A DNA stretch of 64,000 nt from positions 8,899,448-8,963,447 of the forward strand of contig JAJEKV010000027.1 in NCBI GenBank assembly GCA_021234155.1. Reading direction: 5' to 3'. The notes below the pieces were generated by a model, which saw only the letters and a program-made list of their open reading frames with translations, searched no databases and had not been told where the DNA came from. This DNA comes from Isoetes taiwanensis. Taxonomy: Eukaryota > Streptophyta > Lycopodiopsida > Isoetales > Isoetaceae. This document shows, one piece after another, positions 27,951-38,200 of this stretch; positions within the stretch are counted from its first letter, which is position 1, and each line of letters opens with the position of its first letter. The position numbers and the translations under genes are program-made.

Positions 27951-30019
27951 TGCAAAAATTTTGGCCCGCCGGGGCCTTAGGGACATCCCCTCCCGGTGTG
28001 ACAAAATTTAGAATTCAAACCGGGAAAAATTAGAATTCATTTGAGGCTTTCATCACACGTAGCTTTTGAATTTCATCACAATAAAACAAATAGAACATAA
28101 GAAGTAAAAGTTACCATAAAAGATGAAGCGGTTGATTCATTACGAAAGTTATAAAGTTTACCCAACACCATACACAAACATTTTCAATTTAACGGCGACC
28201 TTTGGCCTCTATGGATTCTTGTGGTGAGAAACCAAAGTGGGAGCTTTTACGCTTGTTCTTTGAGGATCTGAAAGCCTTGGAATTTGCTTAATAGCGCCTC
28301 AAAATCCTAAAAGGCATGATGATTTTTGCAAGCTTCCATTCGAAATGAGCCATAAAACAATATCCAATAGTGCAATCACAGTATTAATCATTTGGTAGGA
28401 TCTTGAAAGCCTACCAAACCCGAAAATTGCTATTTTAGCATAGATAGCAACCAAAACATATCCATATCATACACTATCAAAATGATCGGAGGAAACAACA
28501 GCCAAGAAATCATCTCAAAAAGCAGGCTGCGGATCAAAAGTTATGATAAAATGTGTTTAGCGTGAGCGCACCCTTGAAGCCCTTCATGTACTTATTCATA
28601 CCACACACACAAAAGAGAGCTTTTGTTGTGAGCCGTGGTTGTTGACCATTTATTGCACCACACGCACAAAAAAGGGCTTTGTTGTGAAAAGCTGTCTGAA
28701 AACAGAAACCCACATTATTATCTTTACATATTGATTCTTTGGTTCAAAATACGTTGCCTACCTGATAGAAAATCCGATTCGTCGAGTTGCATGCATGAAT
28801 GTCCAACTTTAGGGAACTTTTGCATGGCAATTGCAATATTGATTCCATCTGGATGATAGAGGTTATCACATCTCCCTTTCTAAATAACAGCCAATCCGGG
28901 TGGATCATGTCATGCATGACCTAGAATTAGCATGCGCAACGTAAGTTGAAAGCATGATGTAATTTTGAGGAGGAGCATTGAGGATTTTTACGTAATAGGG
29001 TGGAAAAACAACCTTGGTGTATAAATTTTTGGAGGCAAAATGTTGTCCTTTTTGCGGTATTACCCAATTTACCCCCAAATGCTACATTATTGACCGGGCT
29101 AACATTGGTGACTATGCAGTAGTATCCATGCATCCCATTGTGCATTACCCAATTTTGATCACCCATAAACTAAGTAGTGCATGACAATTGTAAACAAGAC
29201 CTAACAAAGCAATATTGATGTAGTGTATGCGTCGTATATCCGATTAGATTCTGCCAATGTGGCATACCATAACTCCTCCTCCTCATTCTAGCGTGATTGA
29301 GCATATCATGAGCCTTAGAGATGAAATTAAACTTATATAAGACTGAAATCACAAAGAACACGGTATATAAAAGGCGTTAGGGATGATGATATCACTTTGC
29401 ATGACAGCATAGAATTTGGGCTATACACATCTTTGCAATGCTATAATAAATAAGTCACACCAAAGAGGTAGAAGCGACCAAAAAGTTTAAAAAAGTCTAG
29501 ATGCTATAGCTACTAAAGAGGCGTTTCTCTTTTATCCGTTGAACCGATATCTGAGAATAATCTCACGGTTCTCATCATCAAGATAAACTCATGGGTGTTA
29601 CCTTGATGACTGAAGACCATTATTTGTTATAGTTCATGCTTTAAAACCATTGACTTTGGCAAATAAGTCAACAAAGTGGGCACTGCTGTGGAATAATATT
29701 ATATATTTGATTCCTTGGATATGAAGGATATTATTTTTCAGAATAATGAATTGAAAAATTCTAATTTGAGAGTGCAAAGAGATTGGTGGATAACTATCTG
29801 TCTAACTAGGTAGCCAAATAAAACTGACTAGACTGATTGAAGATCATAAATCACTTCATGCCAAAAAATTTGAGAAGCGAGCCTCTTTCATTTTGCCTTA
29901 TTTAATTCTTTTGGTTTGGTGCCTGCTAAAATAGCGATCCAACAAATGTAGAAATCCTTGATCACGAGGATGGTCAAACCCTAAACTTATTATGGACATA
30001 GAAGAAACCACTTTGGACA
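27951..30019. other. Anonymous non-coding sequence
   Basis: No gene is recognised. A ~35 bp imperfect direct repeat ('accacac.cacaaaa.ag.gcttt(t)gttgtga') occurs at about 28599-28634 and 28660-28695. Short frames on both strands show no motifs. Confidence 0.4.
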
Positions 30020-32290
30020 AGCAATGTCCTTTTTTGTTGAAGGGCGTCAGAGACTTTATTCAATCAAAGGAAGTCAAATCTACAAGAGTATAAATCTGAC
30101 GAGGAATAAAATCTCCGGCGGATAAGCGAGGAGACCCACCAGTGAAACAACACGCGCCTAAGCATAAGAGTGCATCCAAAAATATAAAAATCAATGCTTA
30201 CTCTTGTGAGGGCAAGTGAAGAAACAATGATACGACTTTACAATGTAACCTTAGGCTTCTTGGAGAACATGATTATACGCCCACATCCGGACCTTTGAAG
30301 ATTACCAATCTTTGTCTTTCGAGATAGTCCAAAGCAACCATCTGGCGCTAGATGAAAAGCTGGCCTTATAACTCTGTCAGTACTTGAGTAAATTGCCAAA
30401 AGCGGTTGTTGACATTGAGTAGAGCGAGTCCATACATCTAAAGGTGTTCACATGAAAAAGCAATGCTCGATGGTCACCGAGATCCGCGGCATGCGGACGA
30501 TTTGATATTCTGGGTTAAACATGGACAAAGCATTAACGCGAGACACCTATGAAGAATCTGCCACGAAAGAGCGCCCACTTTAAGAATGAAGTAGCTTGTC
30601 CCATGCCCAGACCACACCTTACGCGCCATTGAAGAGGAGGAAGTTGAAGAGACCACTTATTAGGCGGAGGAAGAATATCGATTATCAAGCAGCAGCGTAC
30701 GCCGGTTCGAGTTTTGCTCAGCAATTTCTTCATGACAAACCCATACCAAAATATCTTCTTGGTGTGGCGAGAATAGGCTGTAGAAATCAACAACTTTTTG
30801 CCAAAGAGAACTCTATCCCATAAGCCCCAATAGAAACTTTTAGCGAAAAGCCTCCACGCGTCTGACCGTGGCACGAGTCATACCATCGCTGCAATAGTTA
30901 AGATTCCGAGCACTTTTTTCCAGCGTCTTTTAGTCAATGGGTGCAGCGTAAAGAAGCAAAGAGTGGTTGATTGTCTGCGGAGGATCATAACGAGTCGCGA
31001 TCAAAATAATACACAAAGCGGTTAGATTTGATGTGAAATAAAGTTTGGCCCGTATTGCGAGGAATCTAACAATCCCTTTAGAATGGAAGCATTATGATAG
31101 GCGCTCATAAAATAAACTCCATGGAAGAACATGTTTGAGTGAAGAGACTTTACCAAAGGGATCTGATGTAGGTAGAGCACGATGCAATAAGCCCGTAACC
31201 CGGAGAATCATCCTTACCTCACGAGGAAGCCACCAAATGAATTTTGAGATCATATACTACTGCAGAAGTGATACAGCCGTGCCCAAACCTCGGGCGGACT
31301 TAGGTTTTATACATAGACCATGCAATCTTCACCCATATCTGCTTCATTTCCACCCCAAAATAAAGTTTCTAACAACACCCACGTCTGGAACTTTGGTGGG
31401 GCTCAGATGTAGAAACCATATAGACATGTGTGTTGCTTAAGACATGCTTAGCAAGCTGTTACCCTTCAGGGCATAAGATAGCTTAAAGTAGGTATCCCAC
31501 CAAAAGGTGCCTCGCAGATTATATAAACATCAAGCATGAAGTTGAAACATGAATACCCGGGATACCAAGAAGCTTGGTTGCCTTTATGGGGCGCTTCGAG
31601 GGTAAGCAAGAACACATGGTGTTTTATCATCTAGAGTCCACAAAAGCGAACACTTTTGCCAGCAGACCAAAACTCCGAGGAGGCTAAGGAGAAATGTGTC
31701 AAGCGGAAGCATTTTGGAGATTGCATCGGCATCGCTTTTCAAAATAGAAATTATTATCGCATCTTGGTTAATAATTTCTTGAGAGCCATTTTCCATAGGA
31801 AGACCCACGATCACATCATCCTGGAAGTGACACTAGAAAATAATTGTAAAGCACCTCGCCGCTGTAAAAAGCGGCTGAACGGGGGCGCGAACTCATACGG
31901 AGAACTATTCATGGTCTGGCGGTAACGGCGGCATCTTCGTGTGAAAGGGATACCAAACCCTAAAGCCAATAAACGCTACTCCTAAAACCCCAATCCACCT
32001 TTGTCATGCTATGCCTTAGCGAAGTCAAAGTTTGAGATACACAATCACGATGGGCCTTTAGCCTTGCCCAATACATACCTTCATGAAATTGCATTTGCAA
32101 CATTATCAAGTACACCTTCGAGGGCAAGAACCGGTTTGGTGGGCGAGGAAATTGGCGAAACCAAGGAACAACACACAACTTCTGCCGGGCTTTTCGCCGA
32201 AAATCTTATGCTTGTAAGCAATGTTATAGGGCGTAATCCGGAAATGGTCTTGGGCTCTTTACACTTGGGAATGGGGAAATAGCACGTGTT
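30020..32290 (-). mobile_element. L1-like LINE, RT to zf-RVT region, decayed (copy 2)
   Basis: The minus strand begins with 'PIPKCKEPKTISG.RPITLL' (about 32280-32220) and continues through a 'LDNVANA' segment (about 32110), 'EGMYWA' and 'SNFDFAKA' (about 32080-32010), then poorly readable RT sequence. At 30874-30533 there is a long frame with 'WGLWDRVLFGKK', 'DILPP', 'GLGMGQATSFLKW' and 'GRFFIG', followed by 'TIEHCFF' (about 30480), the zf-RVT region. It matches copy 1 motif for motif at the RT start, so both belong to one family. The element is interrupted by many frameshifts and stops. Its 5' part (ORF1, endonuclease) is not visible, and the 3' limit is approximate. Confidence 0.75.
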
Positions 32291-32599
32291 AAAGAGTTTT
32301 TATTACGTATCTTCCTAAATTCACAAAATGCATTATATATATCATCTCGATCCACTCCCAATATTCTTGAAAATTCTCTTGGAAGTCAAGACTGGACGTT
32401 TTCTTTCTCCAATAGGTGAGCCAACTTTAGCGCCTTCTTTGGTGAGATCTTAGGTGCGTGATGCCATTCGATGATTCTCTCCAGGTATTTGAAAAGCGTC
32501 TAAATAATGATTATTTAGTTGTTTCTTGAAGCGGTGATATGTTAGTTTTTACATTCTTAGACACGAATAAGATCTTTAACCTTATCGCGTTATGATTGA

Positions 32600-32895
32600 G
32601 AGCAGGCCTAGATACACGTATTTTTTTATAACACTACTATGTTCTCTTTCTAGCAAATTGAAAAGTGTCTACTCTACTACATACATATATTATCACAAAC
32701 AAGGACAAAGCATCCAAACGCCTTTATATCCCATTTATACTCCTCGAGAACACCACTATATCATCTGCATATAAAAGTAAGAGCAAAGCATATCCTGTTA
32801 AGCATGTCTCCTTTCCACTATCTCTGAGATACGTATGCCACCAGCTCATCTATAAATATGCTAAAGATTGTTGGAATAATAGTGCAAAGTACACG
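32600..32895 (-). mobile_element. Fragment of a different LINE reverse transcriptase
   Basis: The minus strand gives 'PTIFSIFIDELVAYVSQ' (about 32880-32830) and, after a frameshift, LLLYADDIVVFSRS followed by 'RRLDALSLF' (YADD codons about 32771-32760). The spacing and wording differ from both the RTE-like copies (FGLFID...HVILLYADDV) and the L1-like copies, so this is a third non-LTR RT lineage or a distant subfamily. It directly precedes copy 2 of the L1-like LINE on the same strand. No endonuclease or tail was identified. Confidence 0.65.
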
Positions 32896-34043
32896 ACATA
32901 GAAATGAATAAGAATACAATGGTCAAAGTTGATCTATGGCCGAGAGAGAAAAATTGATACAATAAGCATGTAAAGCACAGGTATAGTACAATATTGTGTT
33001 CTCTTATATTTTCATAAAATAAAGTAGGTATAATAACAAAGGAAGTTTCACTACTGTATGTATGGTAGCATATGCTGCATTAGGTTTTTTATGTTTTTTA
33101 TAAAAAGAGAAATTTGTCTTTTTGGAAAACATCTAAGTAGCAGTTTATTTTCTTATTAAGCTCTCTGTCTGGAAAAATCTTGACCAAGCGCTAATGGTAT
33201 TTTAATATTGTATACTACTGGCATGAAACATCATCACCCTAAACGAATTCTAGAAAGCTCATGCATGTGCAATGGAACATATGATATAAATTTAAATCAA
33301 ACATGTTTACCCAAGACATTTCATCTCCAACTAGATACTTATAAAGAATTTGGATATCCAAGAACTTTGTAGGGTTTTGGGGGACATGTTCTCTGTGCAT
33401 ATCTTTGCTTATCATAGTGCATTGTTGCCTGTCGTGTTCAAGGCAGTATAAATTTGCATATATAATCAAATGCGAACTAAGATAAACAACACAACACATA
33501 TTTAAATTTCATATTTTGGGTTTTTTGTGTTGTTTATATTAGTGCAACAATATATCAAGATGGCTGGATAGCCAAAATGCCATAAGCCCACTAAAAATAC
33601 CTCTCTGACATATATGAGAGGTCACAACAGTCCACACATTATCTGAACGAGATTCGAGGCCACACAGTAACAACTTTATGCGCATTAGAACCCACGTACA
33701 ATTGGCAAAAAGCTGGCAAGAGACAGCAAATGATCAGGTGATGGATGAGAGAGCAACTTGAAGGGTCTATTGTAGCTCATCAATTGAAGAGCAACTTGGA
33801 AGGGGTCTATTTCCATCATCAATTTAAGAGGCCCACTCTTGACTAGAACATAACAAATATATGGGGTTATTTGTGCAGCATGGGTAGTTTGAAATATGTG
33901 ATGCAGAGGACTCGTAGATGCTGCCACTTGGGGACCGACCATAGGCATGCACGTAAGTGAGGCTCATTGAAGTATGAAAAACACAGGAGGCCATAAGGGT
34001 GATGTAAAGGCAAGTAGAGGTAAACCATACCGGGAGGGTTGGG
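32896..34043. other. Anonymous non-coding sequence
   Basis: AT-rich. No gene is recognised. A small hairpin (acctctctgac / gagaggt, about 33599-33623) is visible and is unremarkable by itself. Confidence 0.4.
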
Positions 34044-34131
34044 ATACCCATTTCCTAATCATATATTTGGGACCCTCCCATAGATTTGGGACCCGGTAGG
34101 GGTCCCAAATATATGATTAGGAAATGGGTAT
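34044..34131. repeat. Perfect 32 bp inverted repeat (foldback) with 24 bp loop
   Basis: 34044-34075 and 34100-34131 are exact reverse complements over 32 bases (ataccc...gggaccc). The loop contains a further 'gggaccc' copy. It lies about 130 bp upstream of the TATA box of the WI12-like copy. A transcript would form a stable stem. It could be a tiny foldback element or an accidental local inversion. Confidence 0.9.
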
Positions 34132-34258
34132 GAAAATGTTCTATTGTCGTATATGTGGTGCCAATGTGGCAACAGCTCATGGGTGGCAATGATAAGAATT
34201 AAAAAAAAAGTGGGGGTACGTGGAACCTTCCTTAAATTGGTGGTCGATAATGGGGTAG

Positions 34259-34266
34259 TATATAAA
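34259..34266 (+). promoter_or_regulatory. TATA box of the WI12-like copy
   Basis: A perfect 'tatataaa' lies 134 bases upstream of the first ATG of the WI12-like sequence. This spacing leaves room for a 5' leader of about 100 bases, and the position is consistent with a core promoter kept intact although the reading frame below is broken. Confidence 0.5.
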
Positions 34267-34399
34267 CCCGAGGGATCTAAGCCAGATTCATCATTCACTC
34301 GTTCGAATTCTGCAAGCGCAAAAGTCCTTCGTCCTTGACTGGCTAGCCCAGGTCATCAGGTCAGTGTCAGTCTTGCGCACACTGCCCTTTGCATTTTCC

Positions 34400-34809
34400 A
34401 TGGCGCAGGATGATGCCGGTTCTAACGCCACCGACCGGCGACGTGCAGTCAGTCAACCTGATAGCAGCAAGATCTAGAAGATAGGCAGGTATCCGGCCCC
34501 GTTCCAACCAGCATCTGATGAGGATTCTAACGGGGTCGACCGTCGTGGAGTTTTTCAGTTTAAGCCAGCAGATCTGCGCCATTGATGACAGGGTGTTCGC
34601 CGAAGGGGAGGAGCCCTGATTCGCAGTCTTGGGTCCACATCTGGACCGTCCAAAAGTGTACCTCATTGTCAGGCTTAGGGGTGCTTCCATTCACCTCTGT
34701 TGTGGTTACCAGTTGTTGTTTAGATTCCAGCCTTTTCCGTTCTTCTCATACTCTATGGCAGAGTCAGCTTTCTCCTTCTTCCTCTCCTGGTCTCGTCCTG
34801 GCCTTGTGA
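34400..34809 (+). pseudogene. Wound-induced protein 1 (WI12/SAG20) family copy with broken frame
   Basis: Joined by eye across frames, this matches the intact gene at 51863-52345 from near its N-terminus to its C-terminus: 'GDVQSV' (about 34437), 'DLE......GP' (34471-34500), 'QHLMRILTG' (about 34509-34535), 'AIDDRVFAEG' (about 34580-34609), 'SWVHIWTV' (34627-34650), 'FTSVVVT' and 'HTLWQSQ....SSPGLVLAL' with a stop at 34807. In the base frame there are stops at 34482 and 34617, and at least three frame changes are needed. The WW of the family's EWWFHGPP motif is not preserved. WI12 proteins are small SnoaL-like/NTF2-fold proteins induced by wounding or senescence. The intact TATA box and clean C-terminus leave open that this is a real gene with consensus errors rather than a pseudogene. 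The first ATG (34400) is not in the frame of the homology, so the start is uncertain. Confidence 0.75.
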
Positions 34810-35182
34810 GACCACTTTTTTTTCCTTTTTGTGTGCATTTTATCTGCTCATCCCAATCCTGACACGTGTACCTTGCATCTTGTACAATTGTAACATTTTT
34901 TTACATGTATTTTGCTGGAACCTTCCATTGGATTCCATATTTTAAATGAGCTTTTGTACCAAACATGGTCTCTGCGGCATCACTGCTTTAACTACGTCTC
35001 TAATCTGTATTGTACCACAACATACAATTGCATACTAAGTTGTAACTAAGTCTCCAACATGTATTGTACCACAACATGCAATTACAAACTAAGCTGATGC
35101 CCAATGTGAAACCAATAGGAAACCACTTCTATTATCAAATGCATAACAATCCTAGCGAGACCCCTCTAATTGCAAAGTTTTG
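34810..35182. other. 3' flank of the WI12-like copy
   Basis: No gene is seen. A 'gtctc(c/t)aa.(c/a)tgtattgtaccacaacat.caatt' phrase is repeated in tandem at about 34996-35026 and 35047-35082. No clear AATAAA signal was found. Confidence 0.4.
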
Positions 35183-35225
35183 CTCTCTAGTCCCATAGAC
35201 CTTTTGGTCTCACTGTGGAATTAAA
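35183..35225 (+). mobile_element. RTE-like LINE 3'-terminal hairpin, isolated
   Basis: It contains 'agtcccatagacc', the hairpin agaccttttggtct (35197-35210) and 'cactgtggaattaaaatt', the same order as the other family termini but without a microsatellite tail and without recognisable body upstream. It is either a very short 5'-truncated insertion or a decayed copy. Confidence 0.45.
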
Positions 35226-38200
35226 ATTGGAAGAAGTTGTTGATTTGTATGTGTAATGGGGCCGGAGCTTTGAACCTTAGGAATTAGCAGGAGAATGGTT
35301 GGGGAAAAGGAAAACGAAAATATGATGTTTACAAGCAGGATAAGAAGGAGATTAGAACACTATTTCTTTAATAAAGACAATAAAGGGAACTCAAAAGCGG
35401 GAACTTGAGTTGGAGAATAAGAAGTCAAACACATTGAGGAAGAGGTAAAATCTCGGCAATTAAAGCAAATGCAAACATATAAATTCTATGGACAAAGGTG
35501 GCTTTCTGACATATTTCTTGAGGGCAGCCAAGAGCAGGATATGCAACAATGGTATGGCAAAGTCTAAAACATTCTGGCAGGGGGTATGGTAATTGACAAG
35601 CAGACATTGAAGAATATTGAGGGAATATCAAATATTTTGCCCGGTCGGCTGGCCAGAGGATATACTGAAGAAGTTCTTGAGGATATCCCCGTGACTGGGA
35701 TCAAGAAGATGATCTTCTTGTAGTACCAACACAAAGAAATTTAGGACCTCTTAAATCTATGCCTATAGGAAGGCAGGGTTGGAGAGTTTTGAATTTGGGG
35801 GCTATGAGATGATCTTACTCTTTTCTCAAGGGGCATGCGGCAATAAAATGCTCACACCATTGTCTGAAATTTTATTGCCTTGACAGAGTCCTCAAACTTT
35901 GGCACCCCAAAGCCTCGGCGCTATTACGTACCATCAAAGCGTATGGCCGAGGCCAAGGAGCCAAGGGCATATCGGGCTGACCGTGCATCAATGAAACGCC
36001 TGATCCCGTCTCGACTATCTCCGAGCGACCCCTTCTTTTTGGGCCCAGTGATCCTAATACGTCCAGCCCGGCGGTTCACGTCGATCCCAGATGCGCTGAA
36101 TAGGCTTCATGCCGGATAATTTGCCTCGAATCCCTGGCGGCCTCTGGTGGTATGCTCTCGCATCCTTTGTCCCGGCAATGGCGGACTTGTGGGTCGACTA
36201 CAGGAACATGTGCTTGCTACAATCGTGACCCGCAATGGGTGGGAATCATAAATCTTTACGCTTGGCCGATTATCTAGCACAATGCACCTTGAGCATGTGA
36301 ATGATATACCTTATTGGTGATATACGATGCAGATCCCACGCTATCACTGACTGTTCATGTGAATGATATACTAAAGATGATGACAATCAGGATCCACACG
36401 CTTTGAGGGTATACTTGAACCTCGGTGTGTGCGTTATTGGGCAGGTGATTCTATTTACTCTGAGATGAGCCGCCTGATTTTACCCAATTTGTGAAATTTG
36501 CATGTCCAGGCATGGGTATTTGTCCCGACGATGGGACAGATACTTGACCGGTTCTCGCATATTGGGTGTGCTTTCAAGATATAACAGGTGCATCTGTGAC
36601 CATTTGAAGGAACCACCTTCTCCGGTCCGGGGAACGATAAATCAGCGGATAAATGGTCAATATATCGCTTTTTGGCCTCCGATGCGTTGAGGCTTGTACG
36701 CTTTGTTTGTGCGATTATACATAGCGATTTGGGTTTGGTGGGCGTTAAAATTTTCTTCGCCAGCTTCCTTAGTGCGGGTTTGGAAGAAATCCAGTCTTGG
36801 GGATTTGGAGACCAATTTCTTTAGTACATCCACATAGATTTTTGCTTAAGATGTGCAGCAAAATAGACTATGCCCTCTCACTTGCAAAATGCTAAATCAA
36901 CCCATAATCACTTTCACTCCCCGACTGAAGCATTTTGGATGATATCTTGGAACTCTGAAGGATTACTGGAACAAATATAAAATCAAATTTTGCCATGCAT
37001 GGAAGCTTGATTTCAAGCGTTGGCTATGATACAATTGGTTGGTAATTCCTCAAACCATGGTTGGGTTTTACAAAGCATATCTGGTGATGGGTTTTGGCAG
37101 ACTCTGAGCACCTCATAAATGGGAGACCCTACTAGCACTTTTCAGCAATGCACCAGGGGTAAGATGGGGCACACCAGCGCCTTATCTTTCTAATTATGGG
37201 GACATTTACAAGGCTTGCTCACCACATGCTCGCAAAAATGATTATTACCTCCGTCTGAAAGGATTCAGGGGCAGCTTGTCATGGCTACAGCCCGCTCGGT
37301 GGCATCTCAAGATGATGACATGGTCTCGGACATTTCTTGATCCCCAGTGGACATGTTTGGAGGGGAGTTTAAGAGTGTGATTGAATAAGACGATATTACC
37401 CAATTCTGCAGATACCTGGATAAACAAGATCTTTGGGCGTTTGAGGTTCCATGAGAATCTTACAAAATGCCAGGGGCCTGCCTGCTCTGACAGGTACAAT
37501 CCATAACGTGGAACCTATGTCACAAAAGAATCAAAAGAAACTTTACAGCCTACTTCCTCTTTATCTGCACATTACAGTTAAGTGTAGTGTGATTGCGGTG
37601 CATATTTTCTCAAGCTATAGTGGCGAGATAAAAGCTCTTACCATAAAAATAGAAATAATCAGGAGAGTTCCTTATGGCCCGAGGGAGGAAGCTAAAGTGG
37701 CCCAGGCTGAAGTCTCAATGGCTCCAGAAAACTAGGAGGGCCTGGGATCATGGGGTTTTGGCTGCTCCAAGCTCAAGCTCTTGGGCTGTAAAATAATCTG
37801 CTCGAGCTGTTTGTGCAAATTCTCCCTCCCGACTTTGAAGTGGAGAAAGCCCAAGTCTTTCATTCTTATATGTGATAAGTGGGATTTAAAAAAAAACCAT
37901 AAAACCCTCTCTCAGAGAAAACCACGTAAGTGCGATCAACAGTGTTTTTAGTTTAATTTGACGTAATATCTGCATTGGTTGCCTTGAGAAGGTGTGCCAA
38001 TTTAATATCTGCCAACACGTTCGCCGATGTGAAACTGAGCGATGCGTCTCGCTCTCGTTTTAAGAAATTTTTAGTGCATAATCGAAAGATCCATTCTCTG
38101 ATGCCAGCCGCTTTTTTCTTTGATCTAAACAAATTTAATTAGGCGGGAAAGCTGTGGGATAAATGAGGTCACGGTTGGTATGAAATGATCGATCACGATA

